From Clostridia bacterium (lineage in GTDB: Bacteria > Bacillota > Clostridia > DUPQ01): DNA of 18,870 bases. Every line of letters starts with the position of its first letter. The stretch's first letter is position 1. The stretch is taken from assembly GCA_030592085.1 (NCBI GenBank), contig JAUUZV010000016.1, positions 1-18,870 on the forward strand, written 5' to 3'. Below are positions 15,243 through 18,870 of this stretch, piece by piece. Both the position numbers and the translations under genes were made by a program. The notes below the pieces were generated by a model. That model was not told the origin of the DNA. It worked only from the letters and a program-made list of their open reading frames with translations, and did not search any database.

Positions 15243-17936
15243 ATGCCAGAAAAGGACATGTTTGCCAATTTTGCAACACAAAGCAGTAACGATAGAAAAG
15301 AACTATTACAAGAAATTTATCCTATTGAACATAAAAGAGTATTTTTTGCTTCAGGAAATCAAGTTGTTGACTATACTCCATTAACTCACAAAGAGAAGTT
15401 AAAGGCATTTTCAGATGGGTTAGTTCAGTTAAAAGATCAGTATGCTACATTTTTAAAAAGAGTAACACCTCCTATAAAAAGAAAAAGAACTAAAGTGGAT
15501 GTTAATACATTTTCATATCGGTTTAATCATTCTTTATCAACTGAGAAGATATCAATTCCACATTATCATGGACCTGTAGGTAGATGGACTTCTACTTATG
15601 AAACAAAAATAGACACTAAATCACTAGATAGTACTAAAAAAACATATCTAGTTTGTAAGGGTATTGATTACTCTTCTAAAATCTATATAAATGGAAATTT
15701 TGTAATGGCTCATGAAGGTTTTTTTGCAACTTTTGAATGTGATATCAGTCAATATATCAAAGAGAATATTGAATTAACTATAATTGTTGATAATGATATT
15801 CCTACACTTGGTAATAATGATATTCACACAAACGGAGATAAATTATATGCAGCAACAGGTCTTGGATGGGATGACCCTTTAACTGGATGGCATCACTGTC
15901 CAGCTGGCGGTGGAATATTTGATCAAGTATATCTTGAGCAACGTGAAGAAATTTTTGTTAGTGATTTATTTATTAAACCTAATATTGATCAAATGAGTGC
16001 AACTGTGACCATGACTTTGTATAGCCATATTCAAGAAAATGTTAATAGAAATATTAAAATTAATATTATGCCATATAATTTTGAAGCTAAGGAACAGTAT
16101 AAACATAGTGAAAAAGTACTTATTGGTTATGGACATAATTATTATACCTATACTATACCAATGGGTGATAGCCGTTTATGGGAGATGGAGCAACCTTATT
16201 TATATAATTGTCAAGGAAATGTAAGTGATAGTTATTATGAGGTTACATTTGGTATGAGAAAATTTCATATGAACCAAGAGGGAGAACTAAAAGGAGATTT
16301 ATTCTTTAATAATGAACCTATCATATTACGTGGAGCAAATGAAATGGGACATTTACAATTGTGTGTAACTAGAAATGATTTTGATCAATTAATTGAAGAT
16401 ATACTAATAGCAAAATATTGTAATATGAACTATTATCGTATTACACAAAGACCTGTTCAAGAAGAAATATATCATTACTGTGATATGTTAGGTATGTTAA
16501 ATCAGGTGGATTTTCCATTATTTGGTTATGTTAGAAAAAATCAATTCTATGAGGGTATAAAACAAGCAGGAGAAATGGAACGACATGTGAGAAACCACCC
16601 TTCAGTAATTATGGCAACATATATTAACGAACCTTTTGATCCTAGTAAATATGAATTAGCACATAGACATTTAAGCCGTACGGAACTTGAACATTTTTTT
16701 GATTCATGTGATGGGGCTGTATTATTTGAAAATAGTGATCGAGTAATTAAAAGAGTTGAAGGGGATTATGATCCTCCAACTAATAAAGGATTATCTGATT
16801 TTCATTGCTATAATATGTGGTACACAAACCATGCGCTTCCTGTAGGAATGTTATATAAAGGGTATTTACCTGCCTTGAAAAAAGGCTGGAAAACAGGGTG
16901 TGGTGAATATGGAACAGAAGGTCTTGATAATTTAGAAGTTATGAAAAAATATTATCCAACTGAATGGTTACCAGATAATGATAACGATACATGGATTCCT
17001 GATAAAATTGTTAAAGCACAAGCAAATACAATGCATGGTGATTGGTATGAAGAACAGTGGACTTTAAATGATTGGATAGAACAATCACAGTTACATCAAG
17101 CTTTTGCAACAAAGTTAATGACAGAAGCTTTTAGAAGACGAAATGATGTATTGGTATCTACTGCAATTCATTTATTAATTGATGCTTGGCCATCTGGATG
17201 GATGAAAACACTTGTTGATGTAGACAGAGTTCCAAAGAAAGCATATTTTTCATTTAAAGAGGCTTTGTTACCATTAAAAGGAAATTTAAGATCAGATAGA
17301 TGGCAAAGTTATGAAAATGAGTTAATTGAAGTAGAGGCATGGGTACTTAATGATACGCCTAACCAATATGACAATTTAACCATGTATGCAACGATTCATA
17401 ATGGTAATACTACTTTTGATTCATATGTGCTAGAAATGATTAATATTGACAAGGTGAATAGTAAATTAGTTGGTATAATCCCAGTTACTATTCCACCAAC
17501 GTTGGTTGAACAAGAATTATTTGTTGACCTTGAATTACGCTATGATGATGAAATAATAAATCATGATAGATTAATTATAAAAACTTATCCGTTATTAACT
17601 AAAGAAGTTGCTGTTTATCCCATTGGACAAAAGGCTAAAGAACTTATTTATGAAAGTAAATATATAAAACGTGATGATTTTTATGATGGTTGTACAGTGC
17701 TAATTACTGATCCTGAAAAATTTTCACAGTATGAGAATTCAATGAAAAACTGTAAAAAAATATTTCTAAAACCAGAAAAAGGAAACAAATACATACTAAA
17801 TGAAAAAGTCTATACCATAAAATCTATTTTCCCTGAAGAAGTAGGAGAAAATTGCGATATTAAAGGATTATCCTTTGTAGCATGTCATAGAGATTGGCAA
17901 AAACAATATGGAAAAAATAATTTTTCATATTTATAA
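15243..17936 (+). CDS. Family 2 glycoside hydrolase, C-terminus cut by an in-frame stop
   Basis: This is an intracellular exo-glycosidase of family GH2 (beta-galactosidase/beta-glucuronidase/beta-mannosidase group) with no signal peptide. The 897 residues show a jelly-roll sugar-binding domain (about 85-235), an immunoglobulin-like domain (about 237-345) and a TIM barrel (about 350-690). The acid/base is Glu463 in YINEP and the likely nucleophile is Glu555 in GCGEYG. The barrel ends at AWPSGWMKTLVDVDRVPKKAYFS-like sequence, and beta domains follow. The substrate cannot be set. AAGGAG precedes the ATG. The TAA at 17934-17936 is unusual: the same frame continues for 82 codons with family-like sequence (see 17937-18185), so the natural protein was probably about 980 residues. 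The barrel and both catalytic residues are intact, so the truncated form might keep activity. Confidence 0.88.
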   Translation: MPEKDMFANFATQSSNDRKELLQEIYPIEHKRVFFASGNQVVDYTPLTHKEKLKAFSDGLVQLKDQYATFLKRVTPPIKRKRTKVDVNTFSYRFNHSLSTEKISIPHYHGPVGRWTSTYETKIDTKSLDSTKKTYLVCKGIDYSSKIYINGNFVMAHEGFFATFECDISQYIKENIELTIIVDNDIPTLGNNDIHTNGDKLYAATGLGWDDPLTGWHHCPAGGGIFDQVYLEQREEIFVSDLFIKPNIDQMSATVTMTLYSHIQENVNRNIKINIMPYNFEAKEQYKHSEKVLIGYGHNYYTYTIPMGDSRLWEMEQPYLYNCQGNVSDSYYEVTFGMRKFHMNQEGELKGDLFFNNEPIILRGANEMGHLQLCVTRNDFDQLIEDILIAKYCNMNYYRITQRPVQEEIYHYCDMLGMLNQVDFPLFGYVRKNQFYEGIKQAGEMERHVRNHPSVIMATYINEPFDPSKYELAHRHLSRTELEHFFDSCDGAVLFENSDRVIKRVEGDYDPPTNKGLSDFHCYNMWYTNHALPVGMLYKGYLPALKKGWKTGCGEYGTEGLDNLEVMKKYYPTEWLPDNDNDTWIPDKIVKAQANTMHGDWYEEQWTLNDWIEQSQLHQAFATKLMTEAFRRRNDVLVSTAIHLLIDAWPSGWMKTLVDVDRVPKKAYFSFKEALLPLKGNLRSDRWQSYENELIEVEAWVLNDTPNQYDNLTMYATIHNGNTTFDSYVLEMINIDKVNSKLVGIIPVTIPPTLVEQELFVDLELRYDDEIINHDRLIIKTYPLLTKEVAVYPIGQKAKELIYESKYIKRDDFYDGCTVLITDPEKFSQYENSMKNCKKIFLKPEKGNKYILNEKVYTIKSIFPEEVGENCDIKGLSFVACHRDWQKQYGKNNFSYL

Positions 17937-18185
17937 AATAGAGATAAAGGATATATAGACCATGTTGCTACTCATTATGTTAAAGGACCTAAACTTAAAG
18001 AAATAATATATTCTTATCAAAAACCTTCATTTGGCACTATTATAAAAGGGAAGAAAAAGAGATTGCCAGTTGTCGCGCAATGTGGCCAAAACTTCTTTAT
18101 AACACTTGAATTGGCAGGTCGTTTACAATACAATCCTATAATAGATAAATTATTAATTAATATAATTACTGAAAGTGAGTTTTAA
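17937..18185 (+). pseudogene. In-frame C-terminal remainder of the glycoside hydrolase
   Basis: In exactly the frame of the upstream gene, 82 codons after the TAA stay open to a TAA at 18183-18185. They read NRDKGYIDHVATHYVKG at the start and later LPVVAQCG and LELAGRLQYNPIIDKLL. This resembles the closing domain of large GH2 proteins, in which a glutamine-amidotransferase-like fold ends with an LAGR-type segment. There is no ATG or ribosome binding site at its beginning, so it is not a separate gene. A single-base change at the TAA (for example to a Tyr codon) would restore one continuous reading frame of 980 codons. Confidence 0.8.
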
Positions 18186-18187
18186 AA

Positions 18188-18870
18188 ATGTCAATTAAAG
18201 AACAAGCATTGAAAATACATGAAGAATGGCGAGGAAAAATATCTGTTACAAGTAAGGTGCCTGTAAACAACAAAACTGATTTATCACTAGCTTATACACC
18301 AGGAGTTGCTGAGCCTTGTCTTAAGATACAAGAAGATGTTTCGCTATCCTATTTATATACTAGTCGTCATAATCTTGTAGCAGTGATCACAGATGGTACA
18401 GCTGTATTGGGATTAGGTGATATTGGGCCAGAAGCTGGAATGCCTGTAATGGAAGGGAAATGTGTCTTGTTTAAAACATTTGGTGATGTTGATGCATTTC
18501 CATTATGTATAAAAAGTCATGATGTGGGAACAATTGTACAAACTGTTAAACTCCTTGAAGGTAGCTTTGGTGGTATTAATTTGGAAGATATATCTGCACC
18601 ACGGTGTTTTGAAATTGAACGAAGATTAAAAGAACAATGTGAAATCCCAATTTTTCATGATGATCAACATGGAACTGCAGTTGTAACCTTAGCTGCTATG
18701 ATTAATGCACTTAAAATTGCCAAGAAAAAAATGGAAGAGATTAGTGTAGTTGTTAATGGGGCTGGAGCTGCAGGAATTGCTGTTACAAAACTATTAATGA
18801 GTATGGGATTAAAAAAAGTTATTTTGTGTGATAGAAAAGGTGCAATTTACGAAGGAAGAGATAATTTAAA
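18188..18870 (+). CDS. Malic enzyme, N-terminal 227 codons (runs off the right edge)
   Basis: This enzyme oxidatively decarboxylates malate to pyruvate with NAD(P). The visible part matches the short bacterial form (about 400 residues): SLAYTPGVAEPC with catalytic Tyr36, EGKCVLFK with catalytic Lys91, NLEDI with metal ligands Glu133-Asp134, and HDDQHGTA with Asp159. The Rossmann motif GAGAAG is at 191-196 in NGAGAAGIAVTKLL. The frame stays open to the last base, so the C-terminal half lies outside. Cofactor preference cannot be decided. The ATG is 2 bases after the original glycoside hydrolase stop (18185), and only a weak AAGTGAG (18173-18179) precedes it, suggesting coupled translation with that gene. 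maeA/ytsJ/maeB assignments are not distinguishable from this fragment. Confidence 0.95.
   Translation, partial: MSIKEQALKIHEEWRGKISVTSKVPVNNKTDLSLAYTPGVAEPCLKIQEDVSLSYLYTSRHNLVAVITDGTAVLGLGDIGPEAGMPVMEGKCVLFKTFGDVDAFPLCIKSHDVGTIVQTVKLLEGSFGGINLEDISAPRCFEIERRLKEQCEIPIFHDDQHGTAVVTLAAMINALKIAKKKMEEISVVVNGAGAAGIAVTKLLMSMGLKKVILCDRKGAIYEGRDNL

Noticed and set aside
16039..16224. Small plus-strand open frame inside the glycoside hydrolase
   Set aside because: It is out of frame within a conserved coding region and has no independent start signals.
17937..18185. Separate small gene between the glycoside hydrolase and malic enzyme
   Set aside because: There is no start codon or ribosome binding site at its beginning, it is in the same frame as the hydrolase, and its sequence looks like the hydrolase C-terminus. 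It is better explained as a tail behind a nonsense codon.
1..18870. CRISPR arrays, insertion sequences, phage genes, tRNA or rRNA genes, riboswitches
   Set aside because: I saw no spaced repeat array, transposase or integrase motifs, terminal repeats, cloverleaf or rRNA-like sequence, or recognisable riboswitch core. Intergenic space is too small for most of these.

Overview
The window is one long, gene-dense run of plus-strand genes from an AT-rich bacterium. It uses the standard bacterial code: TGA ends rluD, tcdA and folC, while Trp is read from TGG. The strong GGAGG-type ribosome binding sites, an RNase Y gene followed by ymdB, a yerC-type TrpR-like regulator and a SecA with a C-terminal zinc motif all point to a Bacillota-type organism (Bacilli/Clostridia side, possibly close to the wall-less lineages that keep code 11). 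I cannot place it more precisely from sequence alone.

Layout. (1) Positions 1-115 look like a divergent promoter region: a minus-strand promoter and ribosome binding site point off the left edge, and a plus-strand extended -10 serves a two-gene ABC exporter (ATPase 116-841, permease 834-2477). (2) After a weak hairpin and a 245-base gap with a good sigma-A-type promoter comes rny (2723-4294), ended by a clear intrinsic terminator. (3) Only about 20 bases later a tightly overlapping cluster begins: ymdB, lspA, rluD, tcdA (4341-7187). It covers a cyclic-nucleotide/RNA-linked phosphoesterase, lipoprotein signal peptidase, rRNA pseudouridine synthase and t6A dehydratase. (4) A promoter overlapping the tcdA stop leads into yerC, secA, folC, a membrane-anchored TPR protein and a membrane GGDEF diguanylate cyclase (7219-13820), all closely packed or overlapping. 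(5) Metabolic genes follow: glutamate dehydrogenase with its own terminator (13929-15182), a cytoplasmic family 2 glycoside hydrolase (15243-17936) and the first 227 codons of malic enzyme (18188 to the right edge).

Together these are mostly housekeeping functions: RNA turnover and modification, protein export and lipoprotein maturation, folate metabolism, and 2-oxoglutarate/malate-linked carbon metabolism, with one c-di-GMP signalling gene. I see no phage, CRISPR, transposon, tRNA or rRNA.

Two points stand out. First, ymdB has no ATG/GTG/TTG at its homologous N-terminus; the codon at the expected start is ATT, with no Shine-Dalgarno sequence and a terminator just upstream. Second, the glycoside hydrolase is cut by an in-frame TAA at codon 898, after which 82 more codons stay open in the same frame, look like its natural C-terminus and run to a stop 2 bases before malic enzyme. 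I did not find a convincing undescribed multi-gene system here.
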